Of a DNA stretch of 64,000 nucleotides, positions 14,278 to 25,048 are shown piece by piece (within the stretch, counting starts at the first letter, position 1; each line of letters opens with the position of its first letter). A model generated the notes under the pieces. The model ran no database searches, had not been told where the DNA came from, and saw nothing but the letters and a program-made list of their open reading frames with translations. The DNA is from Halomonas sp. S3-1-1 (GTDB lineage: Bacteria > Pseudomonadota > Gammaproteobacteria > Pseudomonadales > Halomonadaceae). The stretch spans positions 616,885 to 680,884 of the forward strand of contig NZ_JALGBZ010000003.1 of NCBI RefSeq assembly GCF_023757625.1, in the 5' to 3' direction. The position numbers were made by a program, and so were the translations under genes.

Positions 14278-15623
14278 CACGACGTTATTTCGGTACCGAT
14301 GGTATTCGTGGCACGGTGGGCGAGGCGCCCATCACCGCCGACTTTATGCTCAAGCTCGGCTGGGCGGCAGGCCAGGTATTGCGCCGCGAGAAGGGCCGTA
14401 CCCGCGTGCTGATCGGCAAGGACACCCGCATCTCGGGTTACATGTTCGAATCCGCGCTGGAGGCCGGGCTCTCCGCCGCCGGCGTCGATGTCTCGCTTCT
14501 GGGCCCCATGCCGACACCGGGTATCGCGTATCTCACCCGCACTTTTCGCGCCGACGCGGGCATCGTCATTTCCGCCTCGCACAACCCCTTCGCCGACAAC
14601 GGCATCAAGTTCTTCTCTGCCGAGGGCAAGAAGCTTGCCGACGAAGTGGAAGATCGCATCGAGGCGATGCTGGACGCCCCGCTCGACACCGTTAGCGCCG
14701 GCCAGCTTGGCAAGGCCGCGCGGATCGACGACGCCGCCGGGCGCTATATCGAGTTCTGTAAGTCGACGCTGCCGGATCGCTTGAGTCTGCACGGCTTGAA
14801 GGTCGTGCTTGACTGCGCCAACGGCGCCACTTATCACATCGCCCCGAGCGTGTTTCGCGAGCTGGGCGCCGAGGTGAGCGTCATCGGCTGCTCGCCGGAC
14901 GGGCTCAACATCAACCGCGACGTGGGCTCTACCCACCCGGCGGCGCTTCGCGCGGCGGTGATTCAACAGGGGGCGGATCTGGGAATCGCCTTTGACGGTG
15001 ACGGCGACCGCGTGCTGCTGGTCGATGCCGATGGACGCGAAGTCGACGGCGACGACATCCTCTATCTGATCGCCCGCGACCGCTTCGACCGCGGCCTGTT
15101 GCAGGGCGGGGTAGTCGGTACGCTGATGAGCAACTTCGGCCTGGCCATGGCGCTGGAAAAGCTCGGCATTCCCTTCGAGCGCGCCAAGGTGGGCGACCGT
15201 TTCGTCATGGAGAAGATGGCGGCCAACGGCTGGGAGCTTGGCGGCGAGTCGTCTGGTCATATCGTTTGCGCCCACGCGCAAACCACCGGTGACGGGATCG
15301 TCTCGGCGCTGCAGGTGCTGGCGCTGATGATGCGCGAGCAAAAAACGCTAGTGACGCTGCTACGGGAGTTCGAGAAGGTGCCCCAGGCGCTGGTCAACGT
15401 GCGCCTGCCCGCCGGCACCGACGCCAAGGAAGTCATGAAGGCGCCGGAGCTCGACGCGGCGGTGAGCGGGCTCGAGGCGGAGCTTGGCGACCAGGGGCGG
15501 GTGCTGCTGCGTCCGTCGGGTACCGAACCGTTGATTCGCGTAATGGTCGAGGGGCGCTCGCACCTTGATGTCATGGGGCTTGCCAAAACCCTCGCCCAGC
15601 GCGTCGAGGCGCTGCTGGCCTAA
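14274..15623 (+). CDS. glmM: Phosphoglucosamine mutase
   Basis: 449 residues. It interconverts glucosamine-6-P and glucosamine-1-P for UDP-GlcNAc, peptidoglycan and lipid A. The start [13 protein letters not shown] is characteristic. The phosphoserine loop is [11 protein letters not shown] with the active Ser at residue 102, the same position as in E. coli. The metal site is [10 protein letters not shown], and the C-terminal phosphate-binding loop is [15 protein letters not shown]. folP-glmM-tpiA-secG is the usual gammaproteobacterial order. Confidence 0.98.
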   Translation: MTRRYFGTDGIRGTVGEAPITADFMLKLGWAAGQVLRREKGRTRVLIGKDTRISGYMFESALEAGLSAAGVDVSLLGPMPTPGIAYLTRTFRADAGIVISASHNPFADNGIKFFSAEGKKLADEVEDRIEAMLDAPLDTVSAGQLGKAARIDDAAGRYIEFCKSTLPDRLSLHGLKVVLDCANGATYHIAPSVFRELGAEVSVIGCSPDGLNINRDVGSTHPAALRAAVIQQGADLGIAFDGDGDRVLLVDADGREVDGDDILYLIARDRFDRGLLQGGVVGTLMSNFGLAMALEKLGIPFERAKVGDRFVMEKMAANGWELGGESSGHIVCAHAQTTGDGIVSALQVLALMMREQKTLVTLLREFEKVPQALVNVRLPAGTDAKEVMKAPELDAAVSGLEAELGDQGRVLLRPSGTEPLIRVMVEGRSHLDVMGLAKTLAQRVEALLA

Positions 15624-15658
15624 ACGTTGAGGCGCGTTGGCACGAAAAGCGGAGCGAG

Positions 15659-15695
15659 TTGACAGCGGTTGTCTTGACAGGGCCGCTCCTATACC
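15659..15695 (+). promoter_or_regulatory. Possible promoter region upstream of tpiA
   Basis: Two TTGACA hexamers (15659-15664 and 15674-15679) and a TATACC (15690-15695) lie in the 101-base gap. Neither hexamer has a standard 17-base spacing to TATACC, so the element assignment is uncertain. Confidence 0.3.
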
Positions 15696-15724
15696 ATTTC
15701 GCTCCACCTTGAGTGAGGATAGCC

Positions 15725-16474
15725 ATGCGTACACCACTGATCGCCGGCAACTGGAAGATGAACGGCTCCAAAGCACTGCTGGAGACGTTTGCCGACACCT
15801 TTGCCGCCGACGCGCTGCCCCGTCAGGTGAAAGCGGCGTTGATCGTGCCGTTTCCCTACCTGGATGCGGCCCAGCGCGCGCTTCAATCGACACCGCTGTT
15901 ACTCGGTGCCCAGACGCTCAATACCGAGGCGTCCGGGGCGCACACCGGTGAGGTCGGCGCGCCGATGCTCAACGAGTTCGACGTCACCTACGTGCTGGTG
16001 GGACACTCGGAGCGCCGCGCGCTCTACGGCGACACCGACGAAGCGATTCTGGCGCGAGTCAACGTGGCGCTCGAGCACGGCCTGACGCCGATTCTGTGCG
16101 TGGGTGAAACTCTGGAAGAGCGCGAAGCCGAGCGCACCATGGCCGTGGTGCTGGGCCAGCTCGATGCGGTGTTCAAGGCGCTTGAGCCTGGTGCGCGCAA
16201 GCGCCTGGTGGTGGCCTACGAGCCCGTTTGGGCGATCGGCACCGGACGCACGGCGACCCCCGAGCAGGCCCAGGAGGTGATGGCCGGCATCCGCGCGCAG
16301 CTGTCTGCGCTGGAAGAGGGGCTGGGCGATACGCTCACGCTTCTTTACGGCGGCAGCATGAACGCGGCCAACGCAGCCGAGCTTCTCGCGAAGCCGGATA
16401 TCGACGGCGGTTTGGTGGGCGGCGCTTCGCTCAAAACCGATGATTTTTTCGCTATTTGTCAGTCAGCAGGATAA
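15725..16474 (+). CDS. tpiA: Triosephosphate isomerase
   Basis: 249 residues, the standard TIM-barrel length. It interconverts dihydroxyacetone phosphate and glyceraldehyde-3-phosphate in the cytoplasm. Catalytic residues are visible: Lys in GNWKMNG (residue ~12), His in VGHSERR, Glu in AYEPVWAIGTG, and the phosphate loop LYGGSMNAAN. ATG at 15725 is preferred over GTG at 15713 because GAGGA lies at proper spacing before the ATG. Confidence 0.97.
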   Translation: MRTPLIAGNWKMNGSKALLETFADTFAADALPRQVKAALIVPFPYLDAAQRALQSTPLLLGAQTLNTEASGAHTGEVGAPMLNEFDVTYVLVGHSERRALYGDTDEAILARVNVALEHGLTPILCVGETLEEREAERTMAVVLGQLDAVFKALEPGARKRLVVAYEPVWAIGTGRTATPEQAQEVMAGIRAQLSALEEGLGDTLTLLYGGSMNAANAAELLAKPDIDGGLVGGASLKTDDFFAICQSAG

Positions 16475-16478
16475 CGCC

Positions 16479-16838
16479 ATGCAAGTTGCAATTTTAATGG
16501 TTCACGTGGTCATCGCGATCGCGCTCGTTGTACTTATCCTGCTTCAGCAGGGTAAAGGGGCCGATGCCGGCGCCTCCTTCGGCGGTGGTGCATCGCAAAC
16601 CGTCTTTGGCTCGCGCGGCAGCGGCAACTTCCTGTCGCGTACCACCGGCGTTCTGGCGGCGGGTTTCTTCGTAACGTCGCTGGCGCTCGCCTACTACGCG
16701 ACCCAGGCGGGGCAGTCGCCAGAGGCCGGTATTCCGGATTCGCGTTTGATCGAGCAACAACAAAGCGTACCAACGCTTGACGAAGGCTCGGAAAGTGTGG
16801 ATAATGCAGCGCCAGTGCTAGAGGGAAACGGCGAGTAA
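16479..16838 (+). CDS. secG: Preprotein translocase subunit SecG
   Basis: 119 residues. It has two membrane helices (VAILMVHVVIAIALVVLILLQQ and a second at about 50-70) joined by the conserved loop GKGADAGASFGGGASQTVFGSRGSGNFLSR. It completes the SecYEG channel. The C-terminal tail is acidic, Gln/Ser-rich and variable in this family. It begins 4 bases after tpiA and is followed by two tRNA genes. Confidence 0.95.
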   Translation: MQVAILMVHVVIAIALVVLILLQQGKGADAGASFGGGASQTVFGSRGSGNFLSRTTGVLAAGFFVTSLALAYYATQAGQSPEAGIPDSRLIEQQQSVPTLDEGSESVDNAAPVLEGNGE

Positions 16839-16872
16839 GTGATTGAGCCGCTTTCATTTAGCCTCCCCTGAT

Positions 16873-16959
16873 GCCGAAGTGGTGGAATTGGTAGACACGC
16901 TATCTTGAGGGGGTAGTGACCTTACGGTCGTGCGGGTTCAAGTCCCGCCTTCGGCACCA
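16873..16959 (+). tRNA. tRNA-Leu(GAG)
   Basis: An 87-base class II tRNA including an encoded CCA. The acceptor stem is GCCGAAG/CTTCGGC. The anticodon loop TTGAGGG gives anticodon GAG, and a long variable arm follows. The T-arm is GCGGG TTCAAGT CCCGC. It sits between secG and tRNA-fMet, as in enteric bacteria and pseudomonads. Confidence 0.97.
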
Positions 16960-17092
16960 CTGAGAAACCCTTGACGGGTTCTCAGCGCTCAACACAGCTG
17001 GCAACGGATGTGATTTGAGTGAGCAATATCTGAGACGAGAAAGGCGCTTGACGAAAGTAGTACAAGTCGCTAATATCGTCCAGCTTGATTGA

Positions 17093-17169
<77 letters not shown>

Positions 17170-17261
17170 TTTTCTACAAACGGTGTATGCGCAGCGAAAT
17201 CTTTAAGATGCTGGCAACAACATCTCACCGGTTTGTCGAAATGGTTCTACAGGTTTCTTTT

Positions 17262-17291
17262 AAAAAGCCCCTTCCTGTGAAGGGGCTTTTT
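17262..17291 (+). terminator. Rho-independent terminator between tRNA-fMet and rimP
   Basis: AAAAAGCCCCTT, loop CCTGTG, AAGGGGCTTTTT. It probably ends or attenuates the tRNA transcript; the rest of the 311-base gap to rimP shows no gene. Confidence 0.88.
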
Positions 17292-17480
17292 GTTAGTAGC
17301 GCTTTTGCATAGCGGCGCTGCCGACTGTTTAAGAGTAGCTTTTTGCGAGCCAAGCGTGTCTGGCGTGCCGGCAGGGCCGGGCGGTCGACGACACATTTTC
17401 AGGTAACGCCAATCAGCCACCTAGCTTTTCTCATGACTCCTGGCCAGGTGCCTGATGCAACGGCTAAAGGAGCTTCGTCT

Positions 17481-17942
17481 GTGGCCACGAAACATGCAGC
17501 GCTGCACGCGCTGGTCGAGCCCGTTGTTGCCGCCATGGGCTTCGAGCTATGGGGCATTGACCATCTTTCTCAGGGCAAGCACTCCAGGCTTGTGATCTAT
17601 ATCGAGCGTGAAAGCGGCGTCAGCGTTGAAGACTGCGCCGATATCAGCCGTCAGGTCAGCGCCGTTCTGGACGTCGAAGACCCGATTCCTGGCGAGTATC
17701 GCTTGGAAGTCTCGTCGCCGGGCATGGCACGCCCCTTGTATACTCTGGATCATTTTACGCGCTTTCAGGGCCATCAGGTCGCGCTCAAGCTGCGCACCGC
17801 GTTCAGCGGTCGGCGCAAGTTTCAGGGGCTGCTCGCGGGGGTGGAGGGCGACGAAGTGTTACTTCAGCTCGACGACGAAGAGTACTGCTTTCCCATCGAA
17901 AGTATCGATGCTGCACACATTGTCCCGCAGTTCGACGACTAG
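17481..17942 (+). CDS. rimP: Ribosome maturation factor RimP
   Basis: 153 residues. It binds the 30S subunit and assists its maturation. Visible features are ALVEPVVAAMGFELWGID, the VEDCADISRQVSAVLDVEDPIPGEYRLEVSSPG core and a C-terminal Sm-like domain. GTG at 17481 is chosen because AAAGGAG lies 8 bases upstream and the length matches the family; an upstream extension would be intergenic sequence. First gene of the nusA-infB operon. Confidence 0.95.
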   Translation: MATKHAALHALVEPVVAAMGFELWGIDHLSQGKHSRLVIYIERESGVSVEDCADISRQVSAVLDVEDPIPGEYRLEVSSPGMARPLYTLDHFTRFQGHQVALKLRTAFSGRRKFQGLLAGVEGDEVLLQLDDEEYCFPIESIDAAHIVPQFDD

Positions 17943-18018
17943 GCTCGACGATTAAAAAAACGGCGGCCCCCCGGTTTGGGCGAGGCATAAAGGACAGGTT
18001 TACTGGCGAGGCATACGC

Positions 18019-19533
18019 ATGAGTAAAGAAATTTTAATGGTCGTGGACGCGATCTCCAACGAGAAAGGCGTCTCGCGCGACGTCATTTTTGAGGCGGTCG
18101 AAGCGGCGCTTGCCAGCGCCTCACGCAAGCGTTTCGAACACGAAGAAGCCAACGTGCGCGTGTCGATCGATCGCCGCAGCGGCGACTACGACACCTACCG
18201 TTTCTGGACGGTGGTCGAGGACGACGAGTTCGAAACTCCGGACTACGAAATCAAGCAGACCATCGCCGAGCAGCGCGACCCGCCCCTGGCGCTGGGTGAC
18301 ATCGTCGAAGAGAAAATCGAGAACGCCGTTTTCGGTCGTATCGCCGCGCAAACCGCCAAGCAGGTCATCGTGCAGAAAGTGCGCGAAGCCGAGCGCGCGG
18401 AAGTCGTGCGTCAGTACGCCGACCGCGAAGGCGAGCTGGTCGCCGGTATCGTCAAAAAGACCACCCGCGACGGGTTGATCATCGATCTGGGCGAGAACGC
18501 CGAGGCGTTTTTGGCGCGTAACGAAATGATCCACGGCGAACGCTACCGCATGAACGAGCGGGTGCGGGCACTGCTGGTCAAGGTCGACGCCGACGCGCGC
18601 GGTGCTCAGCTTCAGCTGTCGCGCACCAATCCGCAGTTCATCATCGAATTGTTCAAGATCGAGGTGCCGGAAATCGCCGAGCAGCTCATCGAGATCAAGG
18701 GCGCGGCGCGCGATCCAGGCTCGCGGGCCAAGATTGCGGTCAAGACCAACGATCGACGCATCGATCCGGTCGGCGCCTGTGTCGGCATGCGCGGTTCGCG
18801 CGTTCAAGCGGTCTCCTCGGAGCTGCAAAACGAGCGCGTCGATATCGTGCTGTGGGACGACAACCCGGCGCAGCTGGTCATCAACGCCATGGCGCCTGCG
18901 GATGTCGCCTCCATTCTGGTGGACGAAGATGCCCACGCCATGGATGTCGCCGTCGCCCAGGACAATCTCGCCCAGGCCATCGGGCGCAGCGGTCAGAACG
19001 TGCGTTTGGCCTCGGAGCTCACCGGCTGGCGTATCAACGTCATGACCGAGGACGAAGCCGAGTCCAAGCGCGAGCAGGAAATCGATAGCCTCGTGGACTC
19101 TTTCGTTCACCACCTGAGCGTGGACGAAGACGTTGCCCGCTTGCTGGTCGAAGAGGGGTTCACGACGCTGGAAGAAGTCGCCTACGTGCCGCTTGAAGAG
19201 ATGCTCGAAATCGAGGAGTTCGATGAAGAGCTGGTCGAAGAGCTGCGCGCACGCGCCAAGGACGAGCTACTCACCATGGCGATCGCCTCGGAAGAAGCGC
19301 TCGATGGCGCGCAGCCGGCGGACGATCTGCTTGAAATGGAGGGCATGGAGCGCCATCTGGCCTTTATTCTCGCCAGCAAGGGCATCGTTACCATGGAAGA
19401 TCTCGCCGAACAGTCTGTCGACGATCTGGTCGATATCGAGGAGTTAGACGAAGCGCGCGCAGCGGCACTGATCATGACTGCCCGTGCGCCCTGGTTTGAA
19501 GACGATAGCGAAGCGGCTTCGAACACACAGTAA
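18019..19533 (+). CDS. nusA: Transcription termination/antitermination protein NusA
   Basis: 504 residues. It has an N-terminal RNA-polymerase-binding domain, an S1 domain near 135-200 ([21 protein letters not shown]), then two KH domains ([38 protein letters not shown]). Two C-terminal acidic helix-hairpin repeats end [26 protein letters not shown]. It modulates pausing, termination and rRNA antitermination. It lies between rimP and infB in the canonical operon. Confidence 0.98.
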   Translation: MSKEILMVVDAISNEKGVSRDVIFEAVEAALASASRKRFEHEEANVRVSIDRRSGDYDTYRFWTVVEDDEFETPDYEIKQTIAEQRDPPLALGDIVEEKIENAVFGRIAAQTAKQVIVQKVREAERAEVVRQYADREGELVAGIVKKTTRDGLIIDLGENAEAFLARNEMIHGERYRMNERVRALLVKVDADARGAQLQLSRTNPQFIIELFKIEVPEIAEQLIEIKGAARDPGSRAKIAVKTNDRRIDPVGACVGMRGSRVQAVSSELQNERVDIVLWDDNPAQLVINAMAPADVASILVDEDAHAMDVAVAQDNLAQAIGRSGQNVRLASELTGWRINVMTEDEAESKREQEIDSLVDSFVHHLSVDEDVARLLVEEGFTTLEEVAYVPLEEMLEIEEFDEELVEELRARAKDELLTMAIASEEALDGAQPADDLLEMEGMERHLAFILASKGIVTMEDLAEQSVDDLVDIEELDEARAAALIMTARAPWFEDDSEAASNTQ

Positions 19534-19559
19534 ACAGGTCACGGGCTTGGAGGGTCACA

Positions 19560-22097
19560 ATGTCGGATATGACAGTTAAAGATTTTGCAGTAAAGGTGGG
19601 CCGCGACGTGCCCCGCTTGCTAGAGCAGATGAAAGAGGCGGGCCTCAAGCACGCCTCTGAAAGCGATGCGGTGTCCGAAGAGGACAAGCAGACGCTTTTG
19701 AGCTTTTTGAAGAAAAGCCACGGCGGCAGCGACGCCGCCGATGCGGGTAAAAATCGGATCACCCTGACGCGCAAGACGCGCAGCCGCATCAAAACCGGCG
19801 AGCGTGGCAAGACGATCGAAGTGCAGGTCAGAAAGAAGAAGACCTACGTCAAGCGCGCCGAAGAAGAGAAGCCGAAAGCCCAGGAGCCGGTTCACAGCGG
19901 CCCGCGCCAGCTGGTCGGCGACATGGCCGAAGCAGAAGCCGAGCGCAAGGTGCAGCAAGCGCGTGAAGCCGAAGCGCGCGCCGAGGCCGACAAGGCCCGT
20001 GCCGCCGAGGAAGCCGAGCGTGCCAAGCAGGCCGAGGCATCCAACAAGGCCGTTGCTCCGGACATCGATGTACCGCAGCTCGAGATAGACGAAACGCCCG
20101 CACCGGACGACATGCCCCCGGCACCGCCGAAAGAAGGCCGTACCGACCGTCGCACTGCGCCGCCGAAGAAAGCTGCGGCGAAGAAGAAAGGGCGTGACGA
20201 GGACGACGATCGCGGCGATCGCGAAGAGCGTAAGCGCGGTGGCGGGGCCAAGAAAGCCAAGCGCTCCGAACGCCGCGGCGGCCGTCGTAGCCCGGGCGGC
20301 AGCGGCAACGGTAAGCACGGCTTCCAGAAGCCGACGCAGCCGATCGTGCGCGAAGTCTCGATTCCTGAATCGATCAGCGTCGCCGAGCTTGCCGACAAGA
20401 TGTCGATCAAGGCCAACGAAGTGATCAAGGCCATGTTCACCATGGGCGCGGCCGTGACCATCAACCAGACCATCGATCAGGACACCGCCGCGATCGTTGT
20501 CGAGGAGATGGGCCACAAGGTCAAGCTGGTCAAGGACGATGCGCTCGAAACCGAAATGATCGAGGGCATCTCCTACGAAGGTGAAGAGATCACTCGTTCG
20601 CCGGTCGTGACCGTCATGGGTCACGTCGACCACGGTAAGACCTCGCTGCTCGACTACATTCGTCGTGCCAAGGTAGCCACCGGCGAAGCCGGCGGTATCA
20701 CCCAGCACATCGGTGCCTACCACGTGGAAGACAACCACGGCGGCGTCACCTTCCTGGATACCCCGGGCCACGCGGCGTTTACCGCCATGCGTGCTCGCGG
20801 TGCCAAGGCGACCGACGTGGTCATCCTGGTAGTCGCGGCGGACGACGGCGTCATGCCCCAGACCATCGAGGCGATCGAGCACTCCAAGGCGGCCGACGTT
20901 CCCATGGTCGTGGCGGTGAACAAGATCGACAAAGCGGGCGCGGATTTCGATCGTATTCGTAACGAGCTCTCCCAGCACGGTGTCATTTCCGAGGACTGGG
21001 GTGGCGATACGCAGTTCGTTCACGTCTCTGCTAAAACCGGTGACGGTATGGAAGAACTGCTGGAAGCCATCCAACTGGCCTCCGAAGTGCTCGAGCTCAA
21101 GGCCGTTCCGTCGGCACCCGGTAAGGGCGTGGTCGTCGAATCGCGTCTGGACAAGGGTCGCGGCCCGGTCGCTACGGTGCTGGTACAAAACGGCACGCTC
21201 AAGCGCGGCGACATCGTACTGGCCGGCCTGCACTACGGCCGTGTGCGCGCGCTGACCAACGAACTCGGCCAGCAGGTCGAGGAAGTGGGCCCCGCCATGC
21301 CCGTGGAAATCCAGGGCCTGGACGGCACGCCGGACGCCGGTGACGACTTCATGGTCGTGGCGGACGAGCGCAAGGCGCGCGAAGTCGCCAACTTCCGTCA
21401 AGGCAAGTACCGCGAAGTGCGCTTGGCGCGTCAGCAGAAAGCCAAGCTGGAGAACATGTTCAGCCAGATGGGTCAGGACGAGGTGGCCAAGGTCAACATC
21501 GTACTGAAGGCCGACGTTCAGGGCTCGCTGGAAGCGATCCGCGGGGCGCTCGAAGAGCTCTCCACCGACGAAGTGCAGGTGGCGGTCGTCTCTTCCGGCG
21601 TGGGCGGTATCACCGGCACCGACGCCAACCTGGCGCTGGCCAGTGAGGCTATCGTGGTCGGCTTCAACGTGCGTGCCGACGCCGCTGCGCGCGAAATCGT
21701 CGAGCGTGAAGGGCTGGATCTGCGCTACTACAGCGTCATCTACCAGTTGATCGACGAGGTCAAGCAGGCGATGAGCGGTATGCTCGCGCCGGAGTGGAAA
21801 GAAGAGATTGTCGGTATTGCTGAAGTCCGCGACGTGTTCCGTGCGCCGAAAATCGGTGCAATTGCCGGTTGTATGGTGGTTGAAGGCAACGTGCATCGTA
21901 ATAAGAAGATCCGCGTACTGCGTGACGATGTCGTGATTTACGAGGGCGAGCTCGAATCACTGCGTCGCTTCAAGGACGATGTTCAGGAAGTTCGTAACGG
22001 CGTCGAGTGTGGTATCGGCGTCAAGAACTACAACGACGTCCAGGTCGGCGACAAGATCGAAGTCTTCGACCAGGTCAAGGTCGAGCGCACCCTGTAA
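19560..22097 (+). CDS. infB: Translation initiation factor IF-2
   Basis: 845 residues. IF2_N is at the start ([25 protein letters not shown]), followed by a long charged Lys/Glu/Ala-rich linker (residues ~80-260). The G domain has G1 [13 protein letters not shown]3 DTPGHAAF and G4 NKID. Domains II-IV bind fMet-tRNA at the C-terminus. It promotes 30S initiation complex formation and subunit joining. GGAGGGT precedes the ATG. A long minus-strand open frame across it is a codon-bias shadow. Confidence 0.98.
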   Translation: MSDMTVKDFAVKVGRDVPRLLEQMKEAGLKHASESDAVSEEDKQTLLSFLKKSHGGSDAADAGKNRITLTRKTRSRIKTGERGKTIEVQVRKKKTYVKRAEEEKPKAQEPVHSGPRQLVGDMAEAEAERKVQQAREAEARAEADKARAAEEAERAKQAEASNKAVAPDIDVPQLEIDETPAPDDMPPAPPKEGRTDRRTAPPKKAAAKKKGRDEDDDRGDREERKRGGGAKKAKRSERRGGRRSPGGSGNGKHGFQKPTQPIVREVSIPESISVAELADKMSIKANEVIKAMFTMGAAVTINQTIDQDTAAIVVEEMGHKVKLVKDDALETEMIEGISYEGEEITRSPVVTVMGHVDHGKTSLLDYIRRAKVATGEAGGITQHIGAYHVEDNHGGVTFLDTPGHAAFTAMRARGAKATDVVILVVAADDGVMPQTIEAIEHSKAADVPMVVAVNKIDKAGADFDRIRNELSQHGVISEDWGGDTQFVHVSAKTGDGMEELLEAIQLASEVLELKAVPSAPGKGVVVESRLDKGRGPVATVLVQNGTLKRGDIVLAGLHYGRVRALTNELGQQVEEVGPAMPVEIQGLDGTPDAGDDFMVVADERKAREVANFRQGKYREVRLARQQKAKLENMFSQMGQDEVAKVNIVLKADVQGSLEAIRGALEELSTDEVQVAVVSSGVGGITGTDANLALASEAIVVGFNVRADAAAREIVEREGLDLRYYSVIYQLIDEVKQAMSGMLAPEWKEEIVGIAEVRDVFRAPKIGAIAGCMVVEGNVHRNKKIRVLRDDVVIYEGELESLRRFKDDVQEVRNGVECGIGVKNYNDVQVGDKIEVFDQVKVERTL

Positions 22098-22115
22098 GGG
22101 CCGCGAGGAGCAATC

Positions 22116-22523
22116 ATGCGCGAATTCAAGCGTACCGACCGGGTAGCCGACCAGCTCCAGAAGGAGCTGGCGGTGCTCATCCAGCGTGAAATCAAGGACC
22201 CGCGCCTTGGCATGGTGACGGTCAGCGGCGCGACCGTCAGCCGCGATCTGGGCTACGCCGACATCTACGTCACCCTGTTGGGTGAACAGGAACCCGAGCG
22301 TATCAAGGAAAACCTGCAGGTGCTTAAGCGCGCCAGCGGTTTTCTGAGAAGCCAGATCGCCAAGCGCATCCAGCTTCGCCACGTACCGGAATTGCGCTTT
22401 CATTTCGATGAAAGCGTGGTTCGCGGTCAGCAGCTGTCGTCACTGATCGACGAGGCAGTCTCGAGTGACCGCGCTCGTCAGGACGAAGACGATACGCCGG
22501 ATGCGGGCGAGGAGCCGCGTTAA
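22116..22523 (+). CDS. rbfA: Ribosome-binding factor A
   Basis: 135 residues with a single KH-like domain (RVADQLQKELAVLIQREIKDPRLGMVTVSG, then VPELRFHFDESV) and a short acidic tail. It acts in 16S rRNA 5'-end processing and cold adaptation. GAGGAG precedes the ATG. Its stop overlaps the truB start (TAATG), which suggests coupling. Confidence 0.97.
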   Translation: MREFKRTDRVADQLQKELAVLIQREIKDPRLGMVTVSGATVSRDLGYADIYVTLLGEQEPERIKENLQVLKRASGFLRSQIAKRIQLRHVPELRFHFDESVVRGQQLSSLIDEAVSSDRARQDEDDTPDAGEEPR

Positions 22524-23443
22524 TGGCGCGTCGCCGCAAGGGGTTGCCGGTGAACGGCGTGATGCTGCTGGATAAGCCCAAGGGCCTTTCCAGCAACCAC
22601 GCGCTGCAGCGGGTGCGCCGTCTGTTCGAGGCGCAAAAGGCGGGCCATACCGGCACGCTCGACCCTATGGCGACGGGCCTTTTACCGATTTGCCTCGGCG
22701 AGGCGACCAAGTTCTCCGCCCACCTGCTGGAAGCCGATAAGATGTATCGTACCCGGGTCGAACTCGGGGTGATCACCGACACCGGCGATGCTGAGGGCGA
22801 GGTGCTGGAGCGTCGCGCCGTGCCAACGCTTACCGAGCACGATATCGAGGCCGCGATCGCGCGCTTTCGCGGCGAGATCGACCAGGTGCCGCCGATGTAC
22901 TCGGCGCTCAAGCACCAGGGCAAAAAGCTTTACGAGCTTGCCCGGGAAGGCAAGGAGATCGAGCGCAAGGCGCGGCGCGTGTGCATTCATGAGGCCCGCT
23001 TGATCGGTTTCGAGGGTGCCGCCTTCGAGCTCGAGGTGAGCGTGAGCAAGGGCACCTACATCCGGACACTGGCCGAGGATATCGGCGCAGCGCTCGGGTG
23101 CGGCGCCCACATCAGCGCATTGAGACGACTCAAGACCGGGCCGTTTGATAGCGAGGCGATGTGGACGCTCGAGGAGATCGAGGCGCTCGCCGATCAGCCC
23201 ACCCGCGAGGCGACACTCATGCCCGTGGATGTGCTGGTCGATCATTTGCCGGCGCTCACGGTGGACGATACCGGTCACCAGCGCCTTTCTCATGGCCAGC
23301 CCGCGGCGATCGACGCCACGGCGCTTGGCCTCGAGAATCTGGCACGACTTTATTACGCCGACGCGTTTATCGGGCTCGGCGTTGTAAAGGGGCCGCAGGA
23401 AGTGGCCCCGAAGCGGCTGTTGAGTACGGTCGCTCGTTCGTAA
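22523..23443 (+). CDS. truB: tRNA pseudouridine-55 synthase
   Basis: 306 residues. It isomerises U55 of the T-loop of tRNAs. The catalytic Asp is in GHTGTLDPMATGLLPICLGEATKF. Further TruB motifs are YRTRVELGVITDTGDAEG, PPMYSALKHQGKKLYELAREGK and VSKGTYIRTLAEDIG. A C-terminal PUA-like domain follows. It is immediately after rbfA, in the usual order before rpsO. Confidence 0.97.
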   Translation: MARRRKGLPVNGVMLLDKPKGLSSNHALQRVRRLFEAQKAGHTGTLDPMATGLLPICLGEATKFSAHLLEADKMYRTRVELGVITDTGDAEGEVLERRAVPTLTEHDIEAAIARFRGEIDQVPPMYSALKHQGKKLYELAREGKEIERKARRVCIHEARLIGFEGAAFELEVSVSKGTYIRTLAEDIGAALGCGAHISALRRLKTGPFDSEAMWTLEEIEALADQPTREATLMPVDVLVDHLPALTVDDTGHQRLSHGQPAAIDATALGLENLARLYYADAFIGLGVVKGPQEVAPKRLLSTVARS

Positions 23444-23559
23444 ATTCGTCGGAGAAACGTTGCAAGGATGCAGCGATCTGCGCGAAAATAGCCTTGAGAC
23501 TGCAAATATGCGTGGTCTCACCCATTCAATGTTAAGCATATTGCTGACTGGAGAGACAG

Positions 23560-23829
23560 ATGGCACTAACCGCTGAGAAAAAGGCCGAGATCGTCAACGA
23601 ATACGGCCGCGGCGAGAGCGACACCGGTTCCCCCGAAGTGCAGGTTGCCCTGCTGAGCGCCAACATCAATGGCCTGCAGGACCACTTCAAAACCAACAAG
23701 CAGGATCACCACTCCCGTCGTGGCCTGATCCGCATGGTTAACCAGCGTCGTAAGCTGCTGGACTACCTCAAGCGCAAGGATTTCGAACGCTATCAGTCTC
23801 TGATTCAGCGTCTGGGTCTGCGTCGCTAA
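23560..23829 (+). CDS. rpsO: 30S ribosomal protein S15
   Basis: 89 residues, exact family length. The 16S-binding core is visible: [52 protein letters not shown]. It binds the central domain of 16S rRNA early in 30S assembly. GGAGAGACAG precedes the ATG. In most gammaproteobacteria pnp follows directly. Here pnp lies 14.5 kb further on. Confidence 0.98.
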   Translation: MALTAEKKAEIVNEYGRGESDTGSPEVQVALLSANINGLQDHFKTNKQDHHSRRGLIRMVNQRRKLLDYLKRKDFERYQSLIQRLGLRR

Positions 23830-23882
23830 GACGCCTTGTCGGGTAGGCGGTTGCCTGCCTGACAGCAGAAAGGCACTTATTG

Positions 23883-23915
23883 AAAAGCGCTGGCAGCAAT
23901 GCCAGCGCTTTTTTT
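23883..23915 (+). terminator. Rho-independent terminator after rpsO
   Basis: AAAAGCGCTGGCA, loop GCAA, TGCCAGCGCTTTTTTT. It ends rpsO and can also serve the convergent regulator gene. Confidence 0.92.
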
Positions 23916-23924
23916 ATGCCGTTT

Positions 23925-24947
23925 TCACGACGATGAGCCGCCCGTCTTGTAGCGCTGGGCGGTGGTGCTGGGCGTCTCGCCGAAGCGCTGCCGGTAGGCG
24001 CGGGTGAAGTGCGCCGGCTGAGTGAAACCGCTGGCCAAGGCCGCTTCGGTCACCTGGCAGTGGCTATCGGCGAGAAGCTGGCGGGCGCGGTCCAAGCGCA
24101 TGCCCAAATAGCACTGCTGCGGAGTCTCGTTGAAGTGGCGTTGGAAAAGGCGCGTCAATTGGCGCTGGGACTGGCCCGCTAGGCGGCAGATTTCGGGAAT
24201 CGGCAGCGCTTGGGAAAGGTTTGCCTCCATCAATGCGAGCCCACGCACCACGCTGCGCGAAAGGCCGCTGTAGCGCCCCGAGCGTGCGCTGCCTTCGTGA
24301 CCGCCGGAGCGCTCGTGCACCAGCTGGCGACCAACCGCGTCCGCCAGCGCCGGCCCGTGGGTCTGCTCGATCCACTCGAGCATCATGTCGATCCCGGCCA
24401 CGCCGCCGGAGCCGGTCAGCCGGGTAGGGCTCTGCTCATAGCGCGCGGGGCTGACCTCGAGTTCGGGAAACTCCTGTTGAAAGGCCGGTACGCTCTCCCA
24501 GTGCAGCGCCACGCGGTGACCGGCGAGCACCCCCGCCCGGGCCAGAATGAAAGGTGCAGTGTCGAGCCCGCCAAGCCAGCCACCGTGGGCGGCGATCCGG
24601 CGCAGCACGGCGCGCTCTTTAAAGCCCACCGTGGCCTCGGCGTCGTAGGAAGAAACCACCATCAGCCGCGCGCTGTGATCGATCGACTCCAGCGCGCCGT
24701 CGACATCGATGCGCACGCCGTTGCTGGCCACCACCGCACCGCCATCTACGGACAGCAGCTCCCAAGCGAACAGGTTGTGGCCAAAGCGATTGGCGACCCG
24801 CAGCGGTTCGAGAAGACAGAAAAGCGTCAGCATCGAAAATCGCGGCACCAGCCAGACGCTCAGGGTATAGGCCGCCTGCTCCGGCGTCAGCAGCGGCGGC
24901 GAATCCGGGCGAGGATAGGGCCATTCGAGTGAAGTTTCGGGGTTCAT
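23925..24947 (-). CDS. GlxA-family AraC-type transcriptional regulator (left edge of island)
   Basis: 340 residues. The N-terminal DJ-1/PfpI (GATase1-like) domain (VWLVPRFSMLTLFCLLEPLRVANRF) is at ~35-215. A C-terminal AraC double helix-turn-helix ends with FNETPQQCYLGMRLDRARQLLADS..VTEAALASGFTQPAHFTRAYRQRFGETPS. This architecture is shared by GbdR, CdhR and ArgR of pseudomonads, which sense betaine, carnitine or arginine. It is divergent from the TmpA-like gene with a 101-base gap, so it probably activates that operon. ATG 24947 is chosen; a TTG five codons upstream is possible. Inducer unknown. Confidence 0.88.
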   Translation of the reverse strand: MNPETSLEWPYPRPDSPPLLTPEQAAYTLSVWLVPRFSMLTLFCLLEPLRVANRFGHNLFAWELLSVDGGAVVASNGVRIDVDGALESIDHSARLMVVSSYDAEATVGFKERAVLRRIAAHGGWLGGLDTAPFILARAGVLAGHRVALHWESVPAFQQEFPELEVSPARYEQSPTRLTGSGGVAGIDMMLEWIEQTHGPALADAVGRQLVHERSGGHEGSARSGRYSGLSRSVVRGLALMEANLSQALPIPEICRLAGQSQRQLTRLFQRHFNETPQQCYLGMRLDRARQLLADSHCQVTEAALASGFTQPAHFTRAYRQRFGETPSTTAQRYKTGGSSS

Positions 24948-25048
24948 GGCGAATATGATCAATTACAAGGCTATTTATATCAAGTCGGTCGGGTCGTAAG
25001 CAGGCTAAGGTAGGGTGTTTTCCTAGCACACCCGTGGGAGGTGCCACC

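Noticed and set aside
13869..15341. 490-codon minus-strand frame across folP and glmM
   Set aside because: Antisense shadow; both plus-strand genes carry all family motifs.
19620..21896. 758-codon minus-strand frame across infB
   Set aside because: An antisense shadow caused by high GC codon bias; infB on the plus strand has full domain structure.
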